Positions 48,396 to 58,700 of a DNA stretch of 64,000 nt are shown here, piece after piece. The notes under the pieces are model-generated. The model did no database searches, had not been told where the DNA came from, and was given only the letters and a program-made list of their open reading frames with translations. Source of the stretch: DATBRV01 sp036560145 (GTDB lineage Bacteria; Myxococcota_A; UBA9160; SMWR01); assembly GCA_036560145.1 (NCBI GenBank), contig DATBRV010000097.1:11532-75531 (forward strand). The letters are read 5' to 3'. Both the position numbers and the translations under genes were made by a program. Positions within the stretch are counted from its first letter, which is position 1; each line of letters begins with the position of its first letter.

Positions 48396-49970
48396 TTGCC
48401 GATCACCACCCTCGCCGAGATCCTGCGCACGCACGCCGCGGGGCGCGGCGGCGCGCCCGCCATGCGCTGCGGCGACCGGAGCTGGACCTACACCGAGCTG
48501 CGAAACGAATCGGCCCGCGTGGCCCAGGCGCTGCTCGCCGACGGCGTGGCTCCGCAGCAGCGCGTGGCCGTGCTCGACAAGAACGCGGGCGAGTACTTCA
48601 CCTTCCTCTTCGGCGCCTGCATGGCGAACGCCGTGACGCTGGCCGTCAACTGGCGCCTCTCGCCGCGCGAGATGGAGTACATCCTGAACCACGCGGAGAC
48701 GCAGGTGCTGCTGGTCGGCCAGGAGTTCCTGGGCCACATCGAGAAGATGAAGCTCGAGGGCGTGCGCCGCATCGTGGTGCTGGGGGAGAGCGCGGGTCCG
48801 CACACGCGCTACCAGGATTGGATCGCGCCCCACCCGCCGGTCGATCCCGAGATCGCGAGCGGCCCCGACGACACCTGCTACCAGCTCTATACGTCCGGCA
48901 CGACCGGCCTGCCCAAGGGCGTCGAGCTCACGAATCGCAACCTGCTCTCGGCGATGGACGTGGGGCAGGAGGTCTGGTCGTTCGATGCGGAGAGCGTGAA
49001 CCTCGTCGCCATGCCGCTCTTCCACATCTCGGGGAGCGGCTGGGGCATCGCCGCCTTCTACGCGGGCGGCGTGAACGTGCTGCTGCGCGAGGTGAATCCC
49101 GCGGAGATCCTGCGGCTCGTTCAGCAATTCCGCGTGAGCAACGCTCTCTTCGTGCCGGCGGTGCTCCAGATCCTGCTCGGCACGCCGGGCGTCGAGACGA
49201 CCGACTTCTCCTCGCTGCGCAAGGTGGTGTATGGCGCCTCTCCCATCAGCGAGGCCGTGCTGGTGCGATCCATCCAGACCTTCGGCTGCGGCTTCGTGCA
49301 GGCCTATGGCCTCACCGAGACCACCGGCGGCATCGTCGCGCTGCGCGCCGAGGACCACGATCCGGGCGGGCCGCGTGCGCGGCTGCTGCGTTCGGCGGGG
49401 ACGCCCTGGGGCGACGTCGAGCTCCGCATCGTCGATCCCGCGTCGGGCCGCGACCTCGCCGAAGGCGAGGTCGGCGAGATCTGGTCGCGCAGCGCGCAGA
49501 ACATGAAGGGCTACTGGCGCAACCCCGAGGCCACCGCGCAGGCCTACCCCGAAGGACGCGACGCGAGCGGGCTGGGCTGGTTCCGCACGGGGGATGCCGG
49601 CTACATCCGGGAAGGCTTCCTCTTCATCCACGACCGCGTGAAGGACATGATCGTGTCGGGCGGGGAGAACATCTACCCGGCCGAGATCGAGAACGTGCTG
49701 ATGGGCCATCCCGACGTCGCGGACGTCGCCGTGATCGGCGTGCCCTCCGAGCGCTGGGGCGAGACGGTGAAGGCCGTGATCGTGCCGAAGCCCGGGGCCG
49801 CCGCCTCCGACGAGTCGCTCCTCGCGTACTGCCGCGAGCGCCTCGCCGGCTTCAAGTGCCCGACGTCCATCGACCGCGTCGCGACGCTTCCGCGCAATCC
49901 GTCGGGCAAGCTGCTCAAGACCCTGATCCGCGAGCCCTACTGGGAAGGACGCGCGCGCCGGGTGAACTGA
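48396..49970 (+). CDS. Acyl-CoA synthetase (AMP-binding family)
   Basis: Activates a carboxylic acid to its CoA thioester through an acyl-adenylate. The 524-residue protein has QLYTSGTTGLPKGV (P-loop-like A3), AYGLTETTGG, WFRTGDAGYI, DRVKDMIVSGGENIYPAEIE and the C-terminal Lys in NPSGKLLKTLIREP. The substrate pocket suggests a medium or long acyl acid but is not decisive. I chose TTG 48396 because GGAGG lies eight bases upstream; GTG 48387 sits directly on that SD. It precedes the hydrolase gene by 23 bases. Confidence 0.9.
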   Translation: MPITTLAEILRTHAAGRGGAPAMRCGDRSWTYTELRNESARVAQALLADGVAPQQRVAVLDKNAGEYFTFLFGACMANAVTLAVNWRLSPREMEYILNHAETQVLLVGQEFLGHIEKMKLEGVRRIVVLGESAGPHTRYQDWIAPHPPVDPEIASGPDDTCYQLYTSGTTGLPKGVELTNRNLLSAMDVGQEVWSFDAESVNLVAMPLFHISGSGWGIAAFYAGGVNVLLREVNPAEILRLVQQFRVSNALFVPAVLQILLGTPGVETTDFSSLRKVVYGASPISEAVLVRSIQTFGCGFVQAYGLTETTGGIVALRAEDHDPGGPRARLLRSAGTPWGDVELRIVDPASGRDLAEGEVGEIWSRSAQNMKGYWRNPEATAQAYPEGRDASGLGWFRTGDAGYIREGFLFIHDRVKDMIVSGGENIYPAEIENVLMGHPDVADVAVIGVPSERWGETVKAVIVPKPGAAASDESLLAYCRERLAGFKCPTSIDRVATLPRNPSGKLLKTLIREPYWEGRARRVN

Positions 49971-49993
49971 GCGGCGCGCCGGGACGAGAAGGT

Positions 49994-50863
49994 ATGACGC
50001 CCGAAGCGTTCTACGCGTCCGCGAAGCTCGAGCGCCACGCGGTGGAGGACGCCACGCTGGCGGTGCGGCGCTACGGCCGCGGCCCGGCGCTGGTCCTGAT
50101 CCACGGCTTTCCCGTGCACGGCTACACCTGGCGCGCGCTGCTCCCGAAGCTGGCGGAGCAGCGCACCTGCTTCGTCCTCGACCTGCCCGGCCTCGGCGAT
50201 AGCGGCTGGACGGCCGCCACGGACTTCCAGTTCACGGCGCAGGCGCGCCGGGTCGCCGCCCTGCTCCCCGAGCTCGGGATCGACCGCTGCGCGCTGCTCG
50301 CCCACGACACCGGCGCCACCGTGGCGCGCCTGGCGGCGCTCGCCGAGCCGGCGCGCGTCGAGAAGCTGGCGATCATCAACACCGAGATCCCCGGCCACCG
50401 CCCGCCCTGGATCCCACTCTATGGTCATTTGACGCAGCTGCCCGGCTCCGCGGCGACGTTTCGCTGGCTGCTCGCGCGCGAGTGGTTCCGGCGCTCGGGC
50501 ATGGGGCTCGGCGCGTTCTACACCGACCGCCGTCTCTTCGACGATCCGGCGCGCCTCGCGCCCTACCTGGATCCCGTGCTCGCCTCGCAGGAGCGCATGT
50601 GGGGAATGCTCGGGTACCTGCGCGGAATCGAGTGGAAGGTCGTCGACGCCTTGCGCGAGGGCCACGGGCGCTTGCAGGCGCCCGTGCTGCTGCTCTGGGG
50701 AGAGGACGACGTCACCTTCCCGGTCGCGCTCGGCGAGCGCATGACCTCCCAGTTCGGCGGGCCTGCGCGCTTCGTCCGCATCTCGCGAGCCTCCCTGATG
50801 CCGCACGAGGAGCGTCCCGAGGCGGTGTTGGCCTCGCTCCTGCCCTTCCTTAAGGACGCTTGA
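49994..50863 (+). CDS. Alpha/beta hydrolase with Asp nucleophile (haloalkane dehalogenase/epoxide hydrolase-like)
   Basis: A 289-residue alpha/beta hydrolase. The oxyanion motif HGFP (residues about 37-40), the nucleophile elbow HDTGAT with Asp105 in place of Ser, the acid WGEDD and the base His in MPHEERPE are visible. An Asp nucleophile is the hallmark of haloalkane dehalogenases and epoxide hydrolases, so attack on a C-halogen or epoxide carbon is more likely than esterase action. The cap domain lies about residues 135-215. It is co-oriented with the acyl-CoA ligase and may act on a related substrate. Confidence 0.82.
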   Translation: MTPEAFYASAKLERHAVEDATLAVRRYGRGPALVLIHGFPVHGYTWRALLPKLAEQRTCFVLDLPGLGDSGWTAATDFQFTAQARRVAALLPELGIDRCALLAHDTGATVARLAALAEPARVEKLAIINTEIPGHRPPWIPLYGHLTQLPGSAATFRWLLAREWFRRSGMGLGAFYTDRRLFDDPARLAPYLDPVLASQERMWGMLGYLRGIEWKVVDALREGHGRLQAPVLLLWGEDDVTFPVALGERMTSQFGGPARFVRISRASLMPHEERPEAVLASLLPFLKDA

Positions 50864-50918
50864 CACAATCCCGCGATCGGTGAGACTCGGGCTCCCCCCC
50901 TGTTCAGGGGAACCCTGC

Positions 50919-53900
50919 ATGCGCATGGTCCGGCTCGTGGCGGCTCTTCTCGCGCTCGCTGCGGCTCCGCTCGGGACTTCGCAGGCGTCTCCCCCGGCCT
51001 TCCTCGTCAAAGACCTCGGCGAGCAGTCGGTGGCTCCGATGCAGGCGGGGCCCGACGGCATCGTCGTCTTCGGCGGCAGCATGTACTCCCAGGTCTGCAT
51101 GGGCACGACGGGCTGCGAGCCGTGGAAGAGCGACGGCACCGCCGCGGGGACCGTGCTCCTCAAAGACATCGTCCCCGGCGCCGGGGGCTCGTATCCCCAT
51201 TCGTTCGTGGAGCGCAGCGGCGAGCTCTTCTTCGCCGTGGGCGCCGGCATCGACCGGCTCGAGCTCTGGAAGACCGACGGCAGCCAGGCCGGCACCGTGC
51301 GCGTCGCCGATTTCGGCGCGCGCCCCGGAGGCTTCGGAACGCGGCTCACGCTGGTGAACGGGACGCTCTTCTTCCCTGCGCACGATCCCGTGCACGGCCG
51401 CGAGCTCTGGAAGAGCGACGGCACGCCCGAGGGCACGCTGCTGGTGAAGGACATCGCCCCCGGAGCCGCCAGCTCGAGCCCGAGCGAGTACTGGGTGATC
51501 GGCCAGGGGAACACGCTCTTCTTCGCGGCCGACGACGGCGTGAATGGCCTCGAGCTGTGGAAGAGCGACGGCTCGGACGCGGGCACGCAGCTGGTCAAGA
51601 ACATCGGCCTCGGAAGCGCCAGCGGTTCGCCGGCCGGGCTCACCGTGGTGAATGGAACCCTCTTCTTCAGCGCGGACGATTTCGTCAAGGGCCGCGAGCT
51701 CTGGCGCAGCGATGGCACCACGGCCGGCACCCTGCTCGTGAAGGACCTCGTGGTCGGAGCGCAGGGATCTGACCCGTACGACCTCACGAGCGCGAATGGA
51801 ATGCTCTTCTTCACGGGGTACATGCTCGGCTACGGGCTGTGGAAGAGCGACGGGACGGCGGCGGGAACCGTTCCCGTGTATCCCGGATACCCCTGCTGCG
51901 TCCAGGGAATCACGGCCGTGAACGGAACCCTCTTCTTCGCGGGCGCAGACGATGCGGGTCAGGAGCTGTGGAAGACGGACGGAACGGCCGCGGGAACGCT
52001 GCTGGTGCGCGACACCGTCCCCGGCTTCGAGTCGGGGTATCCCAGCGATCTCGCCGACCTGAACGGGACGCTCTACTTCTTGGTGCAGACCCCGAGCACC
52101 GGCCGCGAGCCCTGGGTGAGCGACGGCACCCAGGCGGGGACCGTCCCGTTGCGCGACATCCGCCCCGGCGATGAGTCCTCGGACGCCAACGACTTCGTGA
52201 GCTTCGACGGAGCGGTCTACTTCACCGCGGATTCCGACGTGAGCCACGATTCCTTCTGGAGGAGCGACGGCACGCCCGCGGGAACGCAGCAGGTGATCCC
52301 AGATTTCCCTGCTGGCCGCTCGTCCGATCCGTGGGGGTTCCTGAACGTGGATGGGACCCTCTTTCTCGCGGCGAGGGATGCTTCCAACGACAGCGATCTC
52401 TGGAAGAGCGACGGGACGCAGGCGGGAACGGCGCTGCTGGCGGACATCGACTACGGAGTCGAGCCCGAGCCGATGCTCGACGCGAACGGAACCGTGTTCT
52501 TCGCCGCGAGCCACATCGGGAGCGGTGTCGAGCTCTGGAAGAGCGACGGAACCCTCGCCGGAACCCAGCTCGTCAAGGACATCTGCCCCGGGGAGTGTTC
52601 CTCCTACGCCAGCTCGTTCGTCGCCGCGGGCGGGATCGTCGTCTTCGCCGCCTACGATGACGAGCACGGCACCCGGGTCTGGCGGAGCGACGGAACCGAG
52701 GCCGGCACGCAGCTGCTGACGAACGCCGCAGGACACCCGCACTACCTGTCCGGGGGATTCGCGAGCCTGAACGGGATCGCCTATTTCGGGGCGTACGCCC
52801 CCGGCACGGGGATCGAGCTGTGGAGAAGCGACGGAACCGGAGCCGGAACCTGGCTGGTGAAGGATCTGCTTCCGGGAAGCGCGGGCGCTGGTTCGTACAA
52901 TCTCACGCCCGTGAACGGGGCGATCTTCTTCGCGACCGACGGCAGTCTCTGGAAGACGGATGGAACGACCGCGGGAACCGTGCTCGTGAAGAGCTTCGGG
53001 CTCAACTCCAGCGGGAGACCGCGAACGTCTTTCGAGTTCGAGAACGTGAACGGGACGCTGTTCTTCTCGCTTGCTGACTCCCCGTTCGGTCCGGAGCTGT
53101 GGAAGAGCAACGGTACGACGGCGGGAACGCTGATGCTGAAGAAGCTGCCGCCGTTGCTCTCCTTCAACCTCGATTCGCTCACCGCCTCCGGAGACACGCT
53201 CTTCTTCGTCACCGACGACCTCGTGCACGGCAGGGAGCTCTGGAAGAGCAACGGCACGGAGTATGGAACCATGCTGTTGGAGGACATCCTGGCCGGCAGC
53301 CCCAGCTCGAAGCCCACCTCGCTCGTCGATGTGAACGGCGTGCTCTTCTTCGCTGCGAACGACGGCGAGCACGGCGAAGAGATCTGGCGGAGCGACGGCA
53401 CGCCGCAAGGGACGCAGCTGCACGCCGACGTCGTCGCCGGCTCCGGAGGATCGCGTCCGTCCGAGCTCACCGTGGCGGGCCCGCTCGTCTACTTCTCCGC
53501 GCTGGACGACCCCGTGGGCCGAGAGCTGTTCGCGCTGCCCACCACGCTGAACCCGGCGCTGATCCCGATCCAGGGGACGGCCGCGAACGGCATGTTCGCG
53601 GTATCGGCTGGGTCGGGGATGAGCGTCGTGATCTTCACCAGCGTCGGGCAGACTGCGCAGACGGTGGCCGGGAACCTCGCAGCCGCCATCAACGCCGACG
53701 TGTTTGCGCAGGCGGAAGGCATTTCCGCGCATGCGGTCGGCGGCACCGTGATCCTGGTCGGAGCCGATGCGACGACCACGGCTTCATGGACCAACGATCC
53801 CGGCCTCGGCGCCGAGCCGCCTCCCGTGCCGGTGAGCGCGAGCGGGGACGCGGCCAAGCTCGCGCTCTCGCTGCTGCTCGCACTCGCCGCCTGGCGGCAG

Positions 53901-53924
53901 CTGCGCGCCCGGCCTGCCCGCTGA
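50919..53924 (+). CDS. Secreted ELWxxDGT-repeat protein with C-terminal anchor
   Basis: A 1001-residue secreted protein. ATG 50919 has AGGGG eight bases upstream and a signal peptide (VAALLALAAAPLGTSQA). I count 17 repeats of roughly 48 residues, each with [E/D/S]LW(K/R)(S/T)(D/N)GT..GT followed by a hydrophobic strand and NGTLFF, the layout of the hyalin-like ELWxxDGT family, expected to fold as beta propellers. After the last repeat comes a ~90-residue domain, then PPPVPVSASG, a hydrophobic span and RARPAR, resembling a sorting or membrane anchor. No catalytic motif is seen; an adhesion or scaffold role is a guess. Confidence 0.82.
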   Translation: MRMVRLVAALLALAAAPLGTSQASPPAFLVKDLGEQSVAPMQAGPDGIVVFGGSMYSQVCMGTTGCEPWKSDGTAAGTVLLKDIVPGAGGSYPHSFVERSGELFFAVGAGIDRLELWKTDGSQAGTVRVADFGARPGGFGTRLTLVNGTLFFPAHDPVHGRELWKSDGTPEGTLLVKDIAPGAASSSPSEYWVIGQGNTLFFAADDGVNGLELWKSDGSDAGTQLVKNIGLGSASGSPAGLTVVNGTLFFSADDFVKGRELWRSDGTTAGTLLVKDLVVGAQGSDPYDLTSANGMLFFTGYMLGYGLWKSDGTAAGTVPVYPGYPCCVQGITAVNGTLFFAGADDAGQELWKTDGTAAGTLLVRDTVPGFESGYPSDLADLNGTLYFLVQTPSTGREPWVSDGTQAGTVPLRDIRPGDESSDANDFVSFDGAVYFTADSDVSHDSFWRSDGTPAGTQQVIPDFPAGRSSDPWGFLNVDGTLFLAARDASNDSDLWKSDGTQAGTALLADIDYGVEPEPMLDANGTVFFAASHIGSGVELWKSDGTLAGTQLVKDICPGECSSYASSFVAAGGIVVFAAYDDEHGTRVWRSDGTEAGTQLLTNAAGHPHYLSGGFASLNGIAYFGAYAPGTGIELWRSDGTGAGTWLVKDLLPGSAGAGSYNLTPVNGAIFFATDGSLWKTDGTTAGTVLVKSFGLNSSGRPRTSFEFENVNGTLFFSLADSPFGPELWKSNGTTAGTLMLKKLPPLLSFNLDSLTASGDTLFFVTDDLVHGRELWKSNGTEYGTMLLEDILAGSPSSKPTSLVDVNGVLFFAANDGEHGEEIWRSDGTPQGTQLHADVVAGSGGSRPSELTVAGPLVYFSALDDPVGRELFALPTTLNPALIPIQGTAANGMFAVSAGSGMSVVIFTSVGQTAQTVAGNLAAAINADVFAQAEGISAHAVGGTVILVGADATTTASWTNDPGLGAEPPPVPVSASGDAAKLALSLLLALAAWRQLRARPAR

Positions 53925-53973
53925 CGCTGGCGGCCGCGAGCTCGGGCAGGGGAATCCCTGCGGGCTCACGGCC

Positions 53974-54567
53974 TCAAACGCCGAGGATCTCCGCCACCAG
54001 GTCGCCCGCCAGGCGGTCCGCGATCGGGGCGCCGGTGATCAGCAGACGCAGATAGATGGCGCCGAGGAGAGCGTCGATCGACAGCTCGACGTCCAGATCC
54101 TTCCTCAGCTCGCGGCGCTGCACGCCGCGTTCGATCGCGGTTCGCAGCAGGCGGCGGCGATCCTGAAGCAGCCCGCGGGCGAGTCCGCGCAGGTCCGGAT
54201 GCCGGGGCAGCTCCGGGATCAGGTTCCGGATCACGTCGCCCAGCGCGGTTCCGCGGACCATGCGGATCGTGTTCGCGAGCAGGATGCGGACGTCCTCGCG
54301 CGCGGAGCCGGTGGCGGGGACGGCGGGATTGGCCGTCTCGAAGGCGGCGGCCACGGCGCTCGTCACGAGCTCGGCCTTGCCGGCGAAGCGGCGATAGACG
54401 GTCGGGCGGGTCACCCCGGCGCGCGCGGCGACGCCCTCGATGGAGAGGGCCGCATACCCGGACCCGGCGAGGGCTTCGAGCGCGGCGGCGTGGATGGCCC
54501 GATCGGCATCCTGGCTGCGAGGCCGGCCCGGACCCCGTCGAGGCCGCTTCGCGGCTTGCTTCGCCAT
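53974..54567 (-). CDS. TetR-family transcriptional regulator
   Basis: A 197-residue regulator with a basic N-tail (RPRRGPGRPRSQDADRAI) and a TetR helix-turn-helix (AALSIEGVAARAGVTRPTVYRRFAGK, about residues 40-64). The C-terminal domain (residues 75-197) is a TetR-type ligand domain. The gene is divergent from the pectinacetylesterase-like gene with 47 bases between, which hold a clear dyad. It probably represses itself and that enzyme; the ligand is unknown. Confidence 0.9.
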   Translation of the reverse strand: MAKQAAKRPRRGPGRPRSQDADRAIHAAALEALAGSGYAALSIEGVAARAGVTRPTVYRRFAGKAELVTSAVAAAFETANPAVPATGSAREDVRILLANTIRMVRGTALGDVIRNLIPELPRHPDLRGLARGLLQDRRRLLRTAIERGVQRRELRKDLDVELSIDALLGAIYLRLLITGAPIADRLAGDLVAEILGV

Positions 54568-54572
54568 CTCTA

Positions 54573-54596
54573 ATACAATACAGTCATGTATCGTAA
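54573..54596. promoter_or_regulatory. TetR operator candidate
   Basis: ATACAATACA (54573-54582), spacer GTCA, TGTATCGTAA (54587-54596): the inner ATACA/TGTAT arms are perfect and 8 of 10 positions match over the full arms. It fills the short gap between the divergent tetR and esterase starts, in an AT-rich island, where it would cover both promoters. Confidence 0.6.
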
Positions 54597-54614
54597 ATAC
54601 AAGGAGGTGCCGGC

Positions 54615-55652
54615 ATGACGATCCGCCTCGCTGCGCTCCTGCTCCTCGCGTGGGCGGCGACGCCGCCGACGGCGGGAGCGGGCGGCTGGGAACGCGTGAG
54701 CCCCGGCGGCGACACGGTCTGCGGGACCGGCGCCCCGTTCTCGTTCTTCGTCCGCAAGGCGGGGCGAAGCGATCTGCTGGTGTTCTTCCAGGGCGGAGGC
54801 GCCTGCTGGTCGAGTCAGACCTGCGACCTCGCGGGAAGCCCGACCTGGGATCCGACGGTCGACCCCTCCGATCTCGCCGAGAACCAGCAGGGGATCCTCG
54901 ACCTCGCGAATCCCGCGAATCCCTTCCGCGACTACAGCGTGGTCTTCGTCCCGTATTGCACGGGCGACGTCCACCTGGGAGCGCGACGCGAGCGCTACGT
55001 CGGAATCGACGAGGCGGATGCGGTTCGCATCACGGAGATCGAGCATCGGGGCCGCGCGAATGCGATGGCCGCCCTGCGCTGGGCCTTCGAGGCGCGTCCC
55101 AAGGTCCGGCGCGCCTTCGTCACCGGAGAGAGCGCGGGGGGCGTGGCCTCCGCCCACTATGCGGGCGTGGTGGCCGAGCACTATCCCGGGGCTCGCGTGG
55201 CGCAGCTCGCGGACAGCTCCGGCGCGTTTCGCGCGCGGGCCGTCCCCGACCTGATGGACACCTGGGGCGCGTCGGCGGGGCTGCGCGAGCTGCCCGGGTT
55301 CGACGGCCGAGACCTCGACTTCGAGGCGCTCTACCTCGCCTCCGCGTCCCGTTCTCCGCAGGTCTCCTGGGCGCAGGTCAACCGGGCGGACGACGGCGTG
55401 CAGGCGTTCTTCGTCAGCCTGGTCGGCCGCTCGGATCCGACCCGCGCCCTGCTCGCGGAGGCGCAGGCGGTGCTGCGCGGCGGGCTCGCGAGCTTCCGGA
55501 CCTACCTGGCCCCGGGAACGGCTCACACGATCCTGAGCACGCCGGCCTTCTACTCCGAGGTCGTGGAAGGCGTGCGGCTGCGCGATTGGGTCGCGGCGCT
55601 CGCCAGCGGCTCCCCCGCGGACGACGTCCGCTGCCCCGAGTGCGCCCGGTAG
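54615..55652 (+). CDS. Secreted pectinacetylesterase-like hydrolase
   Basis: A 345-residue exported enzyme of the pectinacetylesterase/NOTUM-like group, expected to remove acetyl or acyl esters. A signal peptide ends near TAGA-GG. Family marks are LLVFFQGGGACWSSQTC, VPYCTGDVHLG, the nucleophile TGESAGG with Ser173, DSSGAF and the His in APGTAHTIL. AAGGAGG lies nine bases upstream of the ATG. Its promoter region carries the TetR dyad. The natural substrate may be a plant polysaccharide or another ester. Confidence 0.85.
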   Translation: MTIRLAALLLLAWAATPPTAGAGGWERVSPGGDTVCGTGAPFSFFVRKAGRSDLLVFFQGGGACWSSQTCDLAGSPTWDPTVDPSDLAENQQGILDLANPANPFRDYSVVFVPYCTGDVHLGARRERYVGIDEADAVRITEIEHRGRANAMAALRWAFEARPKVRRAFVTGESAGGVASAHYAGVVAEHYPGARVAQLADSSGAFRARAVPDLMDTWGASAGLRELPGFDGRDLDFEALYLASASRSPQVSWAQVNRADDGVQAFFVSLVGRSDPTRALLAEAQAVLRGGLASFRTYLAPGTAHTILSTPAFYSEVVEGVRLRDWVAALASGSPADDVRCPECAR

Positions 55653-55702
55653 GGCCCTGGCCGGTATCGTCGGCGGGCGCGAGCATCCCCGAGAGGACCT
55701 GC

Positions 55703-58700
55703 ATGCCCGTCACCCGCCTCCTGATCGCGAACCGCGGCGAGATCGCCATCCGGGTGGCGCGCGCCGCCGCCGAGCTCGGCCTGCGCACGGTCGCGGTCTA
55801 CTCCGAGGACGACGGGCGCTCGCTCCACACCCGCCGGGCGGACGAGGCGCGCGCCCTGCGCGGCGTCGGCGCGGCCGCCTACCTCGACGTCGCTCAGCTC
55901 GTCGCGCTGGCGCTCGAAATCGGCTGCGACGCGGTCCACCCGGGCTACGGATTCCTGGCCGAGAACCCCGCCTTCGCGCGCGCCTGCGGCGAGGCCGGCC
56001 TCCGCTTCGTGGGGCCGCGCCCGGAGGTGCTCGAGCAATTCGGTGACAAGGCGCGCGCGCGAGCGCTCGCGCAGCGCTGCGGCGTTCCGGTGCTGCCCGG
56101 CACCAGCGGGCCGACGAGCCTGGCCGAAGCGCGTTCGTTCCAGCGCGCGCACGGCGCGGTGATGATCAAGGCGATCGCGGGCGGGGGCGGCCGCGGCATG
56201 CGCGCCGTGCTGCGTGCGGAGGATCTCGAGGGAGCCTTCGCGCGCTGCCGCTCCGAGGCGCTGGGCGCGTTCGGCGACGCCGAGGTCTACCTCGAGGCGC
56301 TGCTCCCGCGCGCGCGGCACGTCGAGGTGCAGATCGCCGGCGACGGCTCGGGCGAGGTCGTCCACCTCTGGGAACGCGAGTGCAGCGTGCAGCGGCGCAA
56401 CCAGAAGCTCGTCGAGATCGCCCCGAGCCCGTGGCTCGACCCGAAGCTGCGCGCGCGCCTGCTCGACGCCGCGCTGCGGATCGGCCGGTCCGCGGAGTTC
56501 GACGGTCTGGGCACGGTCGAGTTCCTGGTCGACGCGGAGTCCAGCGGCCCCGATGCGCGCTTCGCGTTCATCGAGGCGAACGCGCGCCTTCAGGTGGAAC
56601 ACACGGTGACCGAGGAGGTGACCGGCATCGACCTCGTGCAGGCGCAGATCCAGCTCGCCGCGGGACGCAAGCTCGCCGAGCTCGGGCTGGAGCGGGCGAG
56701 CCAGAGCCCGCCACGCGGCTACGCGATCCAGGCGCGCATCAACGCCGAGACCATGGGCGGCGACGGGGGCGCGCTCCCGTCCGGAGGCACGCTCTCGGCG
56801 TTCGAGCCGCCGTCGGGCCGGGGGCTGCGCGTGGACGCCTGCGGTTACGCCGGGTACGCGATGAACCCGCGCTTCGACTCGCTGCTCGCGAAGCTGATCG
56901 CGCACTCGTCGTCGCCCGACTTCGAGGACGCGCTGGCGCGCGCGCTGCGCGCGCTCGGCGAGTTCCGGATCGAAGGCGTGGCGACGAATCTGGGCTTCCT
57001 GAGGAGCCTGCTCTCCCGCCCGGAGCTCGCGGCCGGCGGCATCGACACGCGCTTCGTCGAGGACCACGCCGCCGAACTGGTCGCGGACGAGAGCCGCCCG
57101 CAGCCGCTTCGCTTCTTCGCGGCAGCCCCCGCGGCGGCGGCCGGCCCCACGCTCGCCGGGGCGCGCGTCGACTCCCGCGACCCGCTCGCCGTGCTCGATT
57201 ACGGCAAGGCGCGCAGCGAGGCGTCCGATGCGCCCGCCGGCGCGGAGGCCGTCCCCGACGGCCTCTTTGCCGTGCGCGCCCCGCTCCAGGGCACGATCGT
57301 CTCCGTCGAAGTGCGCGCCGGCGAGCCCGTCGCCGCCGGGCAACCCTTGCTCGTGATGGAAGCGATGAAGATGGAGCACGTGATCGTCGCCGAGACGAGC
57401 GGCGTGGTGAAGCGGCTGGCCGTCTCGCGCGGCGACGCGGTCTTCGCGGGTCACGTGCTCGCATTGCTCGAGGCTTCCGAGGGCGAGGCCGCGCGCGAGG
57501 CGCGGGCGGAGCGGGTCGACCCCGCGCGGATCCGGCCGGATCTCGCCGAGGCGCAGGCGCGCCACGCGATCGGCCTCGACGAGGCGCGGCCCGACGCCGT
57601 GGAGCGGCGGCGCAAGACCGGCCAGCGCACCGCGCGCGAGAACGTGGCGGATCTCTGCGATCCGGGGACCTTCGTCGAGTACGGCCCGCTCGTGATCGCG
57701 GCGCAGCGCCGGCGCCGCACGCTCGAAGACCTGATCGCGCGCACCCCCGCGGACGGACTGGTCGCCGGGATCGGCGCGGTGAACTCGGCGCACTTCGGGG
57801 AGTCCGCCGCTCGCTGCGTGCTGATGTCGTACGACTACACCGTGCTCGCGGGCACGCAGGGCGCGCAGAACCACCGCAAGAAGGACCGCATGTTCGAGCT
57901 CGCCGAGAAGCTTCGGCTGCCGGTCGTGTTCTTCACCGAGGGCGGCGGCGGGCGGCCGGGCGACACCGACGCGCTCGGCGTGGCGGGCCTCGACTGCCTC
58001 GCGTTCCACTATTTCGGCGGGCTATCCGGTCTGGTGCCATTGGTCGGAATCACCTCGGGCCGCTGCTTCGCGGGCAACGCCGCGCTGCTCGGCTGCTGCG
58101 ACGTGGTGATCGCGACGCAGGGCTCGAACATCGGCATGGGCGGACCGGCCATGATCGAGGGCGGCGGGCTCGGCGTGTTCCGGCCCGAAGAGGTCGGCCC
58201 GCTCGAGGTGCAGGCGCGAAACGGCGTCGTCGACGTGGCGGTGCGCGACGAGGCCGAAGCGGTGGCGGTCGCGCGCAAGTACCTGTCCTACTTCCAGGGC
58301 TCGCTGCCGGGCGGGGCGTGCGCGGACCAGCGCGAGCTGCGCGCGGTGATCCCCGAGAACCGCCTGCGCGTGTACGACGTGCGGCGCGTGATCGAGACGC
58401 TCGCCGATACGGACTCGGTGCTCGAGCTACGGCGCGGCTTCGGTCCCGGCATGCTGACGGCGCTCGCCCGCGTCGACGGCCGGCCGCTGGGCGTGATCGC
58501 GAACAACCCGGTTCATCTCGCGGGCGCGATCGACAGCGACGGCGCCGACAAGGCGACGCGCTTCATGCAGCTCTGCGATGCCTTCGACATCCCGCTGCTG
58601 CTCTTGTGCGACACGCCGGGCATCATGGTGGGGCCGGAGGCCGAGAAGACGGCGCTGGTGCGCCACGCCGCGCGCATGTTCGTGACGGGCGCGAGCCTCA

